Assembly (NCBI RefSeq): GCF_052055585.1 | Contig: NZ_CP170485.1 | Span: 2,790,001-2,854,000 of the forward strand | Direction: 5' to 3' | Origin: Oceanicaulis sp052055585 | GTDB lineage: Bacteria > Pseudomonadota > Alphaproteobacteria > Caulobacterales > Maricaulaceae | Length of the DNA: 64,000 nt | Shown here: piece by piece, positions 8,380 to 17,405 of the stretch | Numbering within the stretch: the stretch's first letter is position 1 | Layout of the letters: each line of letters begins with the position of its first letter | Position numbers and translations under genes: made by a program | Notes under the pieces: generated by a model | Seen by the model: only the letters and a program-made list of their open reading frames with translations | What the model was told of the DNA's origin: nothing | Database searches by the model: none

Positions 8380-9723
8380 AGGCGGGGGCTCGTTCTGCGG
8401 CACCGCCGCCAGCGGGTCCTGTTTCACATCCTCCAACCAGCGATCCATCACCACGCAGGCGGTCAGATCACCCGTGACGTTCACCGCCGTGCGGCACATG
8501 TCGAGAATCCGGTCGACGCCCAGCAAGATCGCCACGCCCGCCGCCGGAATGCCCATCCCCTGCAGGATGGTCGCCAGAATGATGATGCCAACGCCGGGCG
8601 TTGACGGGCTGCCAATGCTGGCGCCCACCACCGTGATCACCAGCAGCGCGAACTGGGCGGTGGTCACCTCCACGCCGAAGAGCTGGGCGATGAAGAGCGC
8701 CGCCACCACCTGATAGAGCGCTGTGCCATCCATATTCACCGTCGCGCCCAGCGGGATGACGAAGCGGGCGATCGGCGGGGCGATTTTCAGCCGGTCTTCG
8801 GCCACCCGCAGCGACAGCGGCATGGTCGCCGCCGAACTCGACGTGGAGAAGGCCAGCAATTGCGCCTCCACCACCTGGCCGGCGAAAGCGATCGGATTGC
8901 GCCGCCCCAGCACCAGAACAATCAGCCAGTACGCCACCAGCAGCGCGACCAGCCCCAGCAGCACGGACAGGATATAGGCCGAGAGCCCCACCAGCGCGTC
9001 AAAGCCCGCCCGGATGACAAAGTCCGTGATCAGCCCCAGTACGGCGAACGGCGCGAGCCGCATGGCCCAGCCGACAATCTTCATCGCGACTTCCTGCACG
9101 GTCTGAAGAAGGCGGCTCAGGGGTTCGGAGCGGTCCGGCCCGATGATCGACATCGCCACCCCGATAAACAGGGCATAGACCACAATCTGCAGCATGTTCC
9201 CCGTCAGCATGGCGTTGTCGATATTGGCGGGCACAAGATTGGCGATCTGGTCAGGGACCGACATCATCGCCGCAGGCGCTTCGGTCATCTGCGACCCGTC
9301 CACCGCCTCGGCGGTGAAATCAGCCCCGTCAATGAACTGGCCCGGCCTGATCGTGGTCGCCACCAGCGCGCCCAGCAGCACCGCCAGCGTGGTCGTGCCG
9401 ACAAAATAGGGTGCGATCCTGAGACCGACCTTGCGCAGGAAGGCCGGGTCCCCTGCTGAAGTGAGCCCGAGAATGATCGAGGTGACCACCAGCGGGATCA
9501 CCACCATCTGGATGACATTCAGAAACAACTGGCCCGGCAGGCGCAGCCATTCCGCCCATTGCTCGGCCGTGGCAGGGTCAAGGGAGAACGGGCCTTCGGT
9601 CTGTGGCGACAGCAAGAGCCCCAGTCCGACGCCCACCACCATCGCCACAAGGATTTGCGCCCACAAACGGGATTCGATGAGCCCGCTGATATCGCGGACC
9701 CGCAAATTGCGCCGGACATTCAT
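8368..9723 (-). CDS. Dicarboxylate/amino-acid:cation symporter (DAACS family)
   Basis: 451 residues from ATG 9723; an in-frame TTG at 9765 is less likely. Multiple membrane segments and the family hallmarks are present: a serine-rich reentrant loop (LLAFSTSSSAATMPLSLRVAE), NMDGTALYQ in TM7, and DMCRTAVNVTGD in TM8 with the substrate-binding Arg and Asp. These residues bind the carboxylates and sodium in GltPh/GltP/DctA-type carriers. The gene lies 79 bp downstream of hutG on the same strand. It could join the hut operon, moving glutamate or a related dicarboxylate; that is inference from position. Confidence 0.92.
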   Translation of the reverse strand: MNVRRNLRVRDISGLIESRLWAQILVAMVVGVGLGLLLSPQTEGPFSLDPATAEQWAEWLRLPGQLFLNVIQMVVIPLVVTSIILGLTSAGDPAFLRKVGLRIAPYFVGTTTLAVLLGALVATTIRPGQFIDGADFTAEAVDGSQMTEAPAAMMSVPDQIANLVPANIDNAMLTGNMLQIVVYALFIGVAMSIIGPDRSEPLSRLLQTVQEVAMKIVGWAMRLAPFAVLGLITDFVIRAGFDALVGLSAYILSVLLGLVALLVAYWLIVLVLGRRNPIAFAGQVVEAQLLAFSTSSSAATMPLSLRVAEDRLKIAPPIARFVIPLGATVNMDGTALYQVVAALFIAQLFGVEVTTAQFALLVITVVGASIGSPSTPGVGIIILATILQGMGIPAAGVAILLGVDRILDMCRTAVNVTGDLTACVVMDRWLEDVKQDPLAAVPQNEPPPSQG

Positions 9724-9802
9724 GGGCGATCTCTTGATACTGGCCAGACGCCATAGAGCCGACAAGCGCGCAGCCTGACAAGAGGATCAGACCTGCGTCC
9801 GA

Positions 9803-10732
9803 TCAGCTCATCAAAATCCGGCGCGCCAGAACGGCGGCGGTTTTCGCGGTCACCCCGTCCCGGTCATGAACCGGAGACAACTCCACAAGGTCCGCCAGCG
9901 CCAGCGGGGTTTTCAGGCTGGCCGAGGTCTTCAGCGCAAAGCTGACGATCTGCTCGATTGTGGAGAACGGCACGCCGCGCGCCGCGGGCGCGCTGACGCC
10001 CGGCGCCTGAAAATGGCTCATCACATCGATATCGATGGTGAGGTACAGAAAATCATTGCGTGCAATCAGATCGGTAATCGCCGGATAAGCCGCCAGCGGA
10101 TCGGCGATCAGCTCGTGATCCCGGACCAGCCCCACGCCCCAGTCCTGCGCCCGTTTCATCAGGGCCTGGGTATTGGCCTCCTCGGCATAGCCCACGCACA
10201 GATAGTCAAAGCGATCCGGGTCCAGCGCGCGAATCTGCGCAAACGGCGTTCCGGACGACCCGCCCGCCTCGCCGGGCAGGCGCAGGTCAAGATGAGCGTC
10301 GAGATTGAGAATGCCGATGCGCGCCTTGGGGTGCGCCTTGCGCAAGCCCTTAAAGCTGGCGAAGGCGGTTTCATGCCCGCCGCCCAGCACCACCAACCGC
10401 TCATGCTCGGACAGGGCGTCACGAATAGCGTTCGCCAGCGTTTCCTGCCCCGCTTCCAGCGCATCCCCGTCCACCGCCACATCACCAAGGTCTGAAAACG
10501 CGAGCGCGTTTGCGGGCGCGGACAGGTTGGCGAGCGCCTGACGCAGGGCGGCGGGCCCTTCCTTGGCCCCTACGCGGCCCTTGTTGCGCTTCACCCCGGC
10601 GTCACACGCAAACCCGAGGACGGCGCGCCTGGCGCCCGGCTTCACCAGCTGATGCAGTCGGATCGCATCCGGCCCGTCTTCAGGGTCCATGCGGCCGGTC
10701 CAGTCCGGCGCCGGGGTAAGGGTGACGCTCAT
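9803..10732 (-). CDS. hutG: Formimidoylglutamase (HutG, ureohydrolase fold)
   Basis: 309 residues. Hydrolyses N-formimidoyl-L-glutamate to glutamate and formamide, the last step of the short histidine-degradation route. Manganese-site motifs of the arginase superfamily are intact: GGGHET (His120), NLDAHLDLR (Asp145, His147, Asp149) and TIDIDV (about residues 229-234). The loop FACDAGVKRNKGRVGAKEGP fits HutG better than agmatinase or arginase. It starts 12 bases after the hutU stop with AAGGCG as ribosome-binding site. Its presence, with no HutF or formiminotransferase gene in the operon, suggests the formamide-releasing pathway. Confidence 0.93.
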   Translation of the reverse strand: MSVTLTPAPDWTGRMDPEDGPDAIRLHQLVKPGARRAVLGFACDAGVKRNKGRVGAKEGPAALRQALANLSAPANALAFSDLGDVAVDGDALEAGQETLANAIRDALSEHERLVVLGGGHETAFASFKGLRKAHPKARIGILNLDAHLDLRLPGEAGGSSGTPFAQIRALDPDRFDYLCVGYAEEANTQALMKRAQDWGVGLVRDHELIADPLAAYPAITDLIARNDFLYLTIDIDVMSHFQAPGVSAPAARGVPFSTIEQIVSFALKTSASLKTPLALADLVELSPVHDRDGVTAKTAAVLARRILMS

Positions 10733-10744
10733 CTCAAACGCCTT

Positions 10745-12412
10745 CTAGAGGATGCCGGGCAAATTGAGCCCGTTCTCCCGCGCGCAGTCGAGGGCGATTT
10801 CGTATCCCGCGTCGGCGTGACGCATCACCCCCGTCGCAGGATCATTCCACAGCACATTGGCCAGACGCTTGTCTGCAGCTTCACTGCCGTCACAGCAGAT
10901 CACCATGCCTGAGTGCTGGGAGAAGCCCATGCCGACCCCGCCGCCATGGTGCAGGCTGACCCAGGTGGCGCCGCTTGCGGTATTCAGAAGCGCGTTCAGA
11001 AGCGGCCAGTCCGACACCGCGTCAGAGCCGTCTTTCATCGCTTCGGTTTCCCGGTTGGGCGAGGCGACGGAGCCTGAATCAAGATGGTCGCGGCCAATCA
11101 CCACCGGCGCTTTCAGCTCGCCATTGCGGACCATTTCGTTGAAAGCGAGGCCCAGGCGATGGCGCTGGCCCAGCCCAACCCAGCAGATGCGCGCGGGCAG
11201 GCCCTGAAAGCTGATGCGCTCGCGCGCCATATCCAGCCATTGGTGAAGATGGGGATCATCCGGGATCAGCTCCTTCACCTTGGCGTCGGTCTTGTAGATG
11301 TCCTCAGGATCACCGGACAGCGCCGCCCAGCGGAACGGACCCACGCCGCGACAGAAGAGCGGGCGAATGTAGGCGGGCACGAAGCCGGGGAAATCAAAGG
11401 CGTTCTTCACGCCCTCTTCCAGCGCCACCTGACGGATATTATTGCCGTAATCAAGCGTGGGCACGCCGTCGGCATAAAAGGCCAGCATGGCTTCCACATG
11501 GGTTTTCATGCTGGCGCGGGCGGCGGCCTCGACCTTTTTGGGATCGCGTTCACGCGCATCGCGCCAGTCCGCCACGCTCCAGCCCGCCGGCAGATAGCCA
11601 TTGATCGGGTCATGGGCGCTGGTCTGGTCGGTCAGCATGTCCGGGCGCACGCCGCGCTTGTACAATTCTGGCAGGATTTCGGCGGCATTGCCCAGAAGTC
11701 CCACGGACTTGGCTTCGCCCACCTTCGTCCAGCGCTCGATCATCGCAAGCGCCTCGTCCACCGAGGTCGCCTTCTCGTCCACATAGCCGGTGCGCAGGCG
11801 GAAATCGATACGGGTCTCGTCACACTCGATCGCCAGACAGCACGCGCCCGCCATCACAGCGGCCAGCGGCTGGGCGCCGCCCATGCCGCCAAGCCCCGCG
11901 GTCAGAATCCAGCGGCCCTTGAGATCGCCCTCATAATGCTGGCGCCCCGCCTCGACGAAGGTTTCGTACGTCCCCTGAACAATGCCCTGGGTGCCGATAT
12001 AGATCCACGAGCCCGCCGTCATCTGGCCGTACATGGCCAGACCCTTCTTATCGAGTTCGTTGAAATGGTCCCAATTGGCCCAGTGCGGCACCAGATTGGA
12101 GTTGGCGATCAGCACGCGCGGCGCGTTCTCATGGGTGCGGAACACCCCGACCGGCTTGCCCGACTGAACCAACAAGGTTTCGTCTTCGTTCAGCGCCTTG
12201 AGGCTCTCGACGATCTTGTCAAAGCTGTTCCAGTCACGCGCGGCGCGACCAATCCCGCCATAAACCACAAGCTCATCGGGGTTCTCGGCCACGTCCGGGT
12301 GCAAATTGTTCATCAGCATACGGAGCGGCGCTTCGGTGAGCCAGGATTTGGCGTTCAGCGCGGTCCCCGTCGGCGGGCGGACTTCGCGGGCGTTCTGGCG
12401 ACGATCAGTCAT
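10745..12412 (-). CDS. hutU: Urocanate hydratase
   Basis: 555 residues from ATG 12412, which overlaps the hutH stop (TGATG); a GTG one codon earlier is also possible. Converts urocanate to 4-imidazolone-5-propionate using tightly bound NAD+ as an electrophile. The NAD-binding stretch GLGGMGGAQPLAAVMAG is near residue 175. The family catalytic-cysteine region GLPARICWVGLGQRHRLG is present, as is the C-terminal HHGGGVGMGFSQHSGM. Length matches the usual 550-560. Third gene of hutIHUG. Confidence 0.97.
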   Translation of the reverse strand: MTDRRQNAREVRPPTGTALNAKSWLTEAPLRMLMNNLHPDVAENPDELVVYGGIGRAARDWNSFDKIVESLKALNEDETLLVQSGKPVGVFRTHENAPRVLIANSNLVPHWANWDHFNELDKKGLAMYGQMTAGSWIYIGTQGIVQGTYETFVEAGRQHYEGDLKGRWILTAGLGGMGGAQPLAAVMAGACCLAIECDETRIDFRLRTGYVDEKATSVDEALAMIERWTKVGEAKSVGLLGNAAEILPELYKRGVRPDMLTDQTSAHDPINGYLPAGWSVADWRDARERDPKKVEAAARASMKTHVEAMLAFYADGVPTLDYGNNIRQVALEEGVKNAFDFPGFVPAYIRPLFCRGVGPFRWAALSGDPEDIYKTDAKVKELIPDDPHLHQWLDMARERISFQGLPARICWVGLGQRHRLGLAFNEMVRNGELKAPVVIGRDHLDSGSVASPNRETEAMKDGSDAVSDWPLLNALLNTASGATWVSLHHGGGVGMGFSQHSGMVICCDGSEAADKRLANVLWNDPATGVMRHADAGYEIALDCARENGLNLPGIL

Positions 12413-13941
12413 CACAGGCTCTCCATATCAGAGGCGCTCACCCCGGCGGCGGCCAGGATCTGCGGGCCGCGCACCAGACGGGCTGCGGCTTCCAGATCGG
12501 GGGCGAGATAGCGGTCTTGCAAAAGCGGTTTGATCTCGGCGCTGAACACGTCGAGCACGGCGCGCAGTGGTGCGCTGGTTTCAAGCGGCGCGCGGAAACG
12601 CACGCCCTCGGCGGCGCAGAACAGCTCGATGCCGAGAATATGATAGAGGTTCGCCGTCATCCGCATCAGGCGGCGCGCGCCATGGGCGGCCATGCTGACA
12701 TGGTCTTCCTGATTGGCCGAAGTGGGCGTTGAATCGGTCGAGCACGGATTGGCGAGGTGCTTGTTCTCGCTCATCAGCGCGGCGCTGGTCACTTCCGCGA
12801 TCATGAGGCCCGAATTGAGGCCCGGATCAGCGGCCAGGAAGGGCGGCAGGTCGAAGCTGAGTGTGGGATCGACCAGAAGCGCGATGCGCCTTTGAGCGAT
12901 GGCGCCGATTTCCGACACCGCAAGCGCGATCATGTCGGCGGCGAACGCTACCGGCTCGGCGTGGAAATTGCCGCCCGAGACAATCACGCCCTCATCCGCC
13001 AGCACCAGCGGATTGTCCGTCGCGGCATTGGCTTCGCGTTCGAGCATACGGGCGGCGTTGTCCAGCATGTCCATGGCTGCGCCGACGACCTGGGGCTGGC
13101 AGCGCATGCAGTACGGGTCCTGAACGCGCGGATCATCGGTGCGGTGCGATTGCCGGATTTCGCTGTCTTCCAAAAGGCCCCGCATCACCCTTGCCGCCGT
13201 GATCTGCCCCGGCTGACCGCGCAGGGTATGGATCTCTTCCAGCAAGGGCGCGGTGGAGGCCATCGCCGCATCCATGCTGAGCGAACAGGTCACAAGCGCG
13301 GTGCGGGCGGCGTGTTGCGCCTCAAACAGGCCCGCCAGTGCATAGGCGGTGGAGAACTGGGTGCCATTGATCAGCGCCAGTCCTTCCTTGGGCCCCAGCA
13401 CCACCGGGGTCAGCCCGGCCTTTGAAAGCGCCTCGGCGCCGGACAGCACCTCGCCACGACAGCGCGCCTGCCCTTCACCGATCATCACGGCGGCCATGTG
13501 CGCCAGCGGCGCCAGATCACCCGATGCGCCGACCGAGCCTTGCGCGGGCACCACCGGCAGGACACCCCTGGCCAGCATGGCCTCCAGAAGATCAATCAGG
13601 TCTTCGCGCACGCCCGACGCGCCCCGCCCCAGCGAGATCAGTTTCAGGCTGATCATCAGGCGGACAATGGCTTCAGGCGTCTCTTCCCCCACCCCGCAGC
13701 AATGAGACAGGATCAGATTGCGTTGCAGCGCGGCGGTGTCATCGGGCGCAATGCGGATCGAGGCGAGCTTGCCGAAGCCGGTATTGACGCCATAGACGGC
13801 GTCCGCGCCGCGCGCAGCGGCTTTCACCGCTTCCGCCGAGCGGCGCACGCCAGCCCGGGCGGCGGGATCTAGGCGGATATCGCCGCCCTGCCGCCAGATA
13901 TGTTCAAGTTCGGTGAGTGTGACAGAACCGGGCGTCAGCAC
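12412..13941 (-). CDS. hutH: Histidine ammonia-lyase
   Basis: 509 residues. Removes ammonia from histidine to give urocanate. The self-forming MIO cofactor triad Ala139-Ser140-Gly141 sits in GSVGASGDLAPLAHM, and the catalytic-loop Tyr50 in VYGVNTGFG is present. The start is GTG 13941 with GGGAGG upstream, inside the last codons of hutI (7-bp overlap). The 3' end shares a base with the hutU start, so the operon is translationally coupled throughout. Ordinary full-length HutH. Confidence 0.97.
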   Translation of the reverse strand: MLTPGSVTLTELEHIWRQGGDIRLDPAARAGVRRSAEAVKAAARGADAVYGVNTGFGKLASIRIAPDDTAALQRNLILSHCCGVGEETPEAIVRLMISLKLISLGRGASGVREDLIDLLEAMLARGVLPVVPAQGSVGASGDLAPLAHMAAVMIGEGQARCRGEVLSGAEALSKAGLTPVVLGPKEGLALINGTQFSTAYALAGLFEAQHAARTALVTCSLSMDAAMASTAPLLEEIHTLRGQPGQITAARVMRGLLEDSEIRQSHRTDDPRVQDPYCMRCQPQVVGAAMDMLDNAARMLEREANAATDNPLVLADEGVIVSGGNFHAEPVAFAADMIALAVSEIGAIAQRRIALLVDPTLSFDLPPFLAADPGLNSGLMIAEVTSAALMSENKHLANPCSTDSTPTSANQEDHVSMAAHGARRLMRMTANLYHILGIELFCAAEGVRFRAPLETSAPLRAVLDVFSAEIKPLLQDRYLAPDLEAAARLVRGPQILAAAGVSASDMESL

Positions 13942-15128
13942 GCTTGGCCTCCCAGATAACGGGCATGAAGCGGGGCGTCGCCCATGCGATAGGTGAGTTC
14001 AGCAGGATCGGTGACATCCCAGATGGCGAGATCCGCAAGGCAGCCTGCGCCTAGACGCCCCAGATCGTCCCGCGCCAGCGCTTTGGCAGCGTTCACGGTC
14101 ACGCCTCTGAGCGCTTCTTCCGGGGTCAGGCCGAAGAAGGTCGCGCTCATATTCATCGCCAGCAGAAGCGAGGTCATGGGCGAGGAGCCGGGATTGGAAT
14201 CGGTCGACACCGCCATGGGCACGCCCGCGCGGCGGAAGCCCTCGATGGGCGGTTTGCGGGTTTCTTTCAGGAAATAGAACGCGCCCGGCAACATCACCGC
14301 AACGCTGCCCGCTTTCGCCAGCGCGTCGATATCGGCGTCGGAAATGTATTCCAGATGCTCGACCGATTTCGCGCCATAGCGCGCCGCCAGCGCCGCCCCG
14401 CCCTGATCAGACAGCTGTTCGGCGTGCAGCTTCACCGGCAAGCCCAGCTCGACGGCCACGTCAAAAACGCGCGCGATCTGGGCGGGGGTGAAGGCGATGG
14501 ACTCACAAAACCCGTCCACCATGTCCACAAGCCCTTCAGAAGCGGCCTCTTTCAGGGTGGGGATGCAAACCGTGTCGATATAGGCGTCCGCCTCCATCCC
14601 TTTGGGAATAGCGTGCGCGCCCAGAAAGCTTGTCACCACGCGGACCTTACGCAGCTGACCCAGACGCCGCGCTACGCGCAATTGCTTGAGCTCGGTCTCG
14701 CGATCGAGGCCATAGCCGGACTTGATCTCGACCGTGGTGACCCCGTCCGCGATCAGACGGTCGAGGCGCATCAACGCCTGCTCGACCAGAGCGTCCTCAC
14801 TGGCGGCGCGTGTGGCGGCGACGGTGGAGACGATGCCGCCGCCCGCTTTTGCAATATCGGCATAGCTGGCGCCGGACTGGCGCATCTCGAACTCACGCGC
14901 CCGACTGCCGCCATACACGAGATGGGTATGGCAATCGATCAGGCCCGGCGTAACCAGCCGTCCACCCAGCGAGACCGGTTCGAGCGTCTTGAAGCGCTCG
15001 GGCAGCTCAGCCTGCGGCCCGGCATAGGCGATCTGATCGCCGTCAATCACCAGCGCAGCCGCATCAATACGGCCATAGGGCGCAGGGGCGTCAAACCCTG
15101 CCAGGACAAGATCGGTCAGCAATATCAT
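13935..15128 (-). CDS. hutI: Imidazolonepropionase
   Basis: 397 residues from ATG 15128 (MILLTDLVLAG), close to the family's usual 400-405; the open frame extends upstream through the operator region and was not used. Opens the imidazolone ring to give N-formimidoylglutamate. Amidohydrolase metal site and substrate loop: LIDCHTHLVYGGSRAREFEM, KSGYGLD, KLHAEQLSDQGG and STDSNPGS. It is the first gene of the hut operon, divergent from hutC, with the candidate HutC operator 23 bp upstream. Confidence 0.96.
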   Translation of the reverse strand: MILLTDLVLAGFDAPAPYGRIDAAALVIDGDQIAYAGPQAELPERFKTLEPVSLGGRLVTPGLIDCHTHLVYGGSRAREFEMRQSGASYADIAKAGGGIVSTVAATRAASEDALVEQALMRLDRLIADGVTTVEIKSGYGLDRETELKQLRVARRLGQLRKVRVVTSFLGAHAIPKGMEADAYIDTVCIPTLKEAASEGLVDMVDGFCESIAFTPAQIARVFDVAVELGLPVKLHAEQLSDQGGAALAARYGAKSVEHLEYISDADIDALAKAGSVAVMLPGAFYFLKETRKPPIEGFRRAGVPMAVSTDSNPGSSPMTSLLLAMNMSATFFGLTPEEALRGVTVNAAKALARDDLGRLGAGCLADLAIWDVTDPAELTYRMGDAPLHARYLGGQAC

Positions 15129-15150
15129 GAGTCGCTCATTCGCAGCTTCA

Positions 15151-15166
15151 ATATGTCTATACATAT
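15151..15166. promoter_or_regulatory. Candidate HutC operator
   Basis: ATATGT-CTAT-ACATAT, with perfect 6-bp arms around a 4-base centre, lies in the 96 bp between hutI and hutC. Its core TGTCTATACA matches the general TGT-N4-ACA form of HutC-type GntR operators described in other proteobacteria. It is the only clear palindrome in this gap, so one site could control both directions. Urocanate is the known inducer of HutC proteins. Confidence 0.7.
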
Positions 15167-15224
15167 AAGATCGGCTGTTCAAGACGGGCTTTGCTGAAAC
15201 GCGAACCAGTCTTAAAAAGGCGCC

Positions 15225-15917
15225 ATGCACCCTTACGAATCCATCCGCACAGAGATGTTGCGCCGTATCAATGACCAGAGCTGGCCGGCCGGTTTCACCC
15301 TGCCGCGCGAAGAGGATCTGGCCGACGAATTTGGCGTGGCGCGCGGCACGATCCGGCGCGCCCTCGCCAGCCTGTCAGAGGCCGGACTGATCGAGCGCAA
15401 GCGCCGGGCGGGCACGCGGGTGGTGGATCGCCGGGCCCATAGCTCGACCCTGACCATTCCCATCGTGCGTCATGAGATCGAAGCGCGCGGCGGCCAGTAC
15501 GGCTATCAGCTGATCTGCGTGGACGAAGAAGCGGTCTCCCCGCTCGATCCGTCTGTGTTTGAAGGCGCGCCGCTGCGGCATGTGCGCTGCCTGCATCTGA
15601 GCGACGGCAAGCCGTTCCAGCTTGAAGACCGTCTGATCAATCTGGACGCCGTGCCCGAGGCCGCAGACGAGAGCTTCAAGGCGATCAGCCCGAATGAATG
15701 GCTGGTGCAGCGCGCGCCCTATTCCTTCATCCGCACCGCGCTACGCGCGGAGCTGGCTCACCCGATTGATCAGGAGCATCTGGGCGTGGAGCCCGGCGCG
15801 CCGGTTTTTGTCATCGAGCGCCAGACCCGCTTCCGCGATGCGCCGCTGACGGCGGTGCGCCTGTCAAACCGGGCGGACGAGTTCGAGATCGTCACCGAAT
15901 CCGGCGACCTCGTCTGA
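15225..15917 (+). CDS. hutC: Histidine utilisation repressor HutC (GntR family, UTRA domain)
   Basis: 230 residues; ATG after AAAAAGGCGCC. The N-terminal GntR winged helix is LPREEDLADEFGVARGTIRRALASLSEAGL (about residues 25-54). The C-terminal UTRA ligand domain follows from about residue 90, with HVRCLHLSDGKPFQLEDRLI and the final GAPVFVIERQTRFRDAPLTAVRLS. In characterised systems urocanate binds UTRA and releases the repressor. The divergent position beside hutI and the palindrome between them support the name. Confidence 0.93.
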   Translation: MHPYESIRTEMLRRINDQSWPAGFTLPREEDLADEFGVARGTIRRALASLSEAGLIERKRRAGTRVVDRRAHSSTLTIPIVRHEIEARGGQYGYQLICVDEEAVSPLDPSVFEGAPLRHVRCLHLSDGKPFQLEDRLINLDAVPEAADESFKAISPNEWLVQRAPYSFIRTALRAELAHPIDQEHLGVEPGAPVFVIERQTRFRDAPLTAVRLSNRADEFEIVTESGDLV

Positions 15918-15930
15918 CCCCTGAAATAGC

Positions 15931-15969
15931 GAAGGCCGCGCAAATGGGGGGACATCCAGCGCGGCCTTC
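15931..15969. terminator. Bidirectional terminator between hutC and the efflux operon
   Basis: GAAGGCCGCGC (15931-15941) and GCGCGGCCTTC (15959-15969) form a perfect 11-bp GC-rich stem with a 17-base loop. It lies exactly between the convergent stops of hutC and the efflux outer-membrane gene. No strong T-run follows on either strand, so termination efficiency is uncertain. Confidence 0.6.
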
Positions 15970-15992
15970 AACACGTTTCCAGAACTTCGGGA

Positions 15993-17405
15993 TTATTGGT
16001 CGCCGGTTTCAGTCCAGCGACCACCCAGAGCCATGAAAACGTCCACTTCGGAACTGGCCGCCGCCGCATCGGAACTGGCGAGCGCCGTTTCCGCGTTGGC
16101 GAGGGTGCGTTCCGCATCCAGAACCGCGATATAGCTTTCCGAACCGGCCTGATACCGGATCCGGGCGAGCCGGGCGGCTTCCGCCGCCGCATCACGGGCC
16201 ACTTCCAGAGACTGGCGACGTTGACGCTCTGCGGCGAACACCGTCAGGGCCGTCTCGGTTTCCTGCAGCGCTTCCAGCACCGTCTGGTCAAAGCCCGCCA
16301 GCGCGAACTGCGCCCCGGCTTCCGCCTGACGCATGCGCGCCCGGGCTGCAGACTGGTTGGGGAAGCTCCACGAGATGAGCGGGCCAAGTGAGATCGACAG
16401 GCTGTCCTCGTCACCCACATCGCCCAGATCAAAGGCGGTCGAGCTGATCGATCCTCCCAGCGTCACAGACGGGTAGAGCTGGGCGACGGAGACGCCGACA
16501 CGGGCCGAGGCCGCCGCGAGGCGCGCTTCGGCTTCGCGCACGTCCGGACGGCGCGCCAGAAGGCTCGAGACATCACCAATGGCGATCGCCCCTTCAAGGC
16601 GCGGCGCCGCCTCGCAGGCCGGGATCACGGCGCGCATTTCCGACGGGGTGCGGCCGGTCAGGGTCGCAAGGCGGAAGACCGCAGAATCCCGCGAAGCCCG
16701 CAGGGAAGGCAGCTCGGCGCGGCTGGTTTCCAGCCGGCTCTGCGCCTGCACCACATCCAGGCGCAAGCCGCGACCTGCATCATAAAGACGCTCGGTCAGG
16801 TCCAGCGACTGTTCGGCGAGGGCCACATTGTTCTCGCCCACGCTGACCAGACGCGTCCCGGCGCAATAATCCGCCCAGGCGCGCGCGGTTTCGCCGGCCA
16901 CCAGAATGGCGGCGGCGTCATGGGCGGCTTCAGCCGCCACGACATCCTGACGCGCAGCGCGGATGGCGTTGCGGACCCGACCGAACAGATCGACCTGCCA
17001 GCTGGTGGAGAAGCCGGCGCCGTATTGCTCGCCATCATAGCCGCCCTGGGAAAGCGGTTGCTCCACATAGCCGCCTTGCGCCGACAACTCGGTCGACGGC
17101 AGGCGCGCAGAGCGCGCTTCGCCCAGGCTGGCGCGCACCTGCGCCAGCGAGGCCTCGGCCTGCGCCAGAGAATTGTTGTTCTCCAGCGCGTCCGTGATCA
17201 GGCCATCGAGCGCGGGGCTGTCATAGAGCCGCCACCACATCGGGTCGGGCTGGGCTTGGGTGAACGGCCCGGCGTCAGACGCCGAGACCAGCTCGCCGCC
17301 CAAACGCCCGTCGAGCGTTGAATCCGACAGATCCGGGCTGGTGGTGGCGCACGCGGTCAGGACCAGCGTGCTCGCCATCATGAGGGTCAGAGATTTCAAG
17401 GTCAT
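15993..17405 (-). CDS. RND efflux outer-membrane lipoprotein (NodT/OprM family)
   Basis: 470 residues. A lipoprotein signal peptide ends at LTACATT, so the mature N-terminus would be acylated. Two outer-membrane-efflux repeats follow: about 45-240 with WWRLYDSPALDGLI, and 270-455 with ARRPDVREAEARLAAASARVGVSVAQLYPSV, the latter typical of NodT/OprM. It forms the exit duct of a TolC-type trimer for the pump encoded just upstream. The start overlaps the pump stop by four bases, showing operon membership and coupling. Confidence 0.94.
   Translation of the reverse strand: MTLKSLTLMMASTLVLTACATTSPDLSDSTLDGRLGGELVSASDAGPFTQAQPDPMWWRLYDSPALDGLITDALENNNSLAQAEASLAQVRASLGEARSARLPSTELSAQGGYVEQPLSQGGYDGEQYGAGFSTSWQVDLFGRVRNAIRAARQDVVAAEAAHDAAAILVAGETARAWADYCAGTRLVSVGENNVALAEQSLDLTERLYDAGRGLRLDVVQAQSRLETSRAELPSLRASRDSAVFRLATLTGRTPSEMRAVIPACEAAPRLEGAIAIGDVSSLLARRPDVREAEARLAAASARVGVSVAQLYPSVTLGGSISSTAFDLGDVGDEDSLSISLGPLISWSFPNQSAARARMRQAEAGAQFALAGFDQTVLEALQETETALTVFAAERQRRQSLEVARDAAAEAARLARIRYQAGSESYIAVLDAERTLANAETALASSDAAAASSEVDVFMALGGRWTETGDQ

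Noticed and set aside
9803..10732. Agmatinase or arginase instead of HutG
   Set aside because: The ureohydrolase motifs are shared, but the gene is the last member of a complete hut operon and the N-terminal loop fits formimidoylglutamase.
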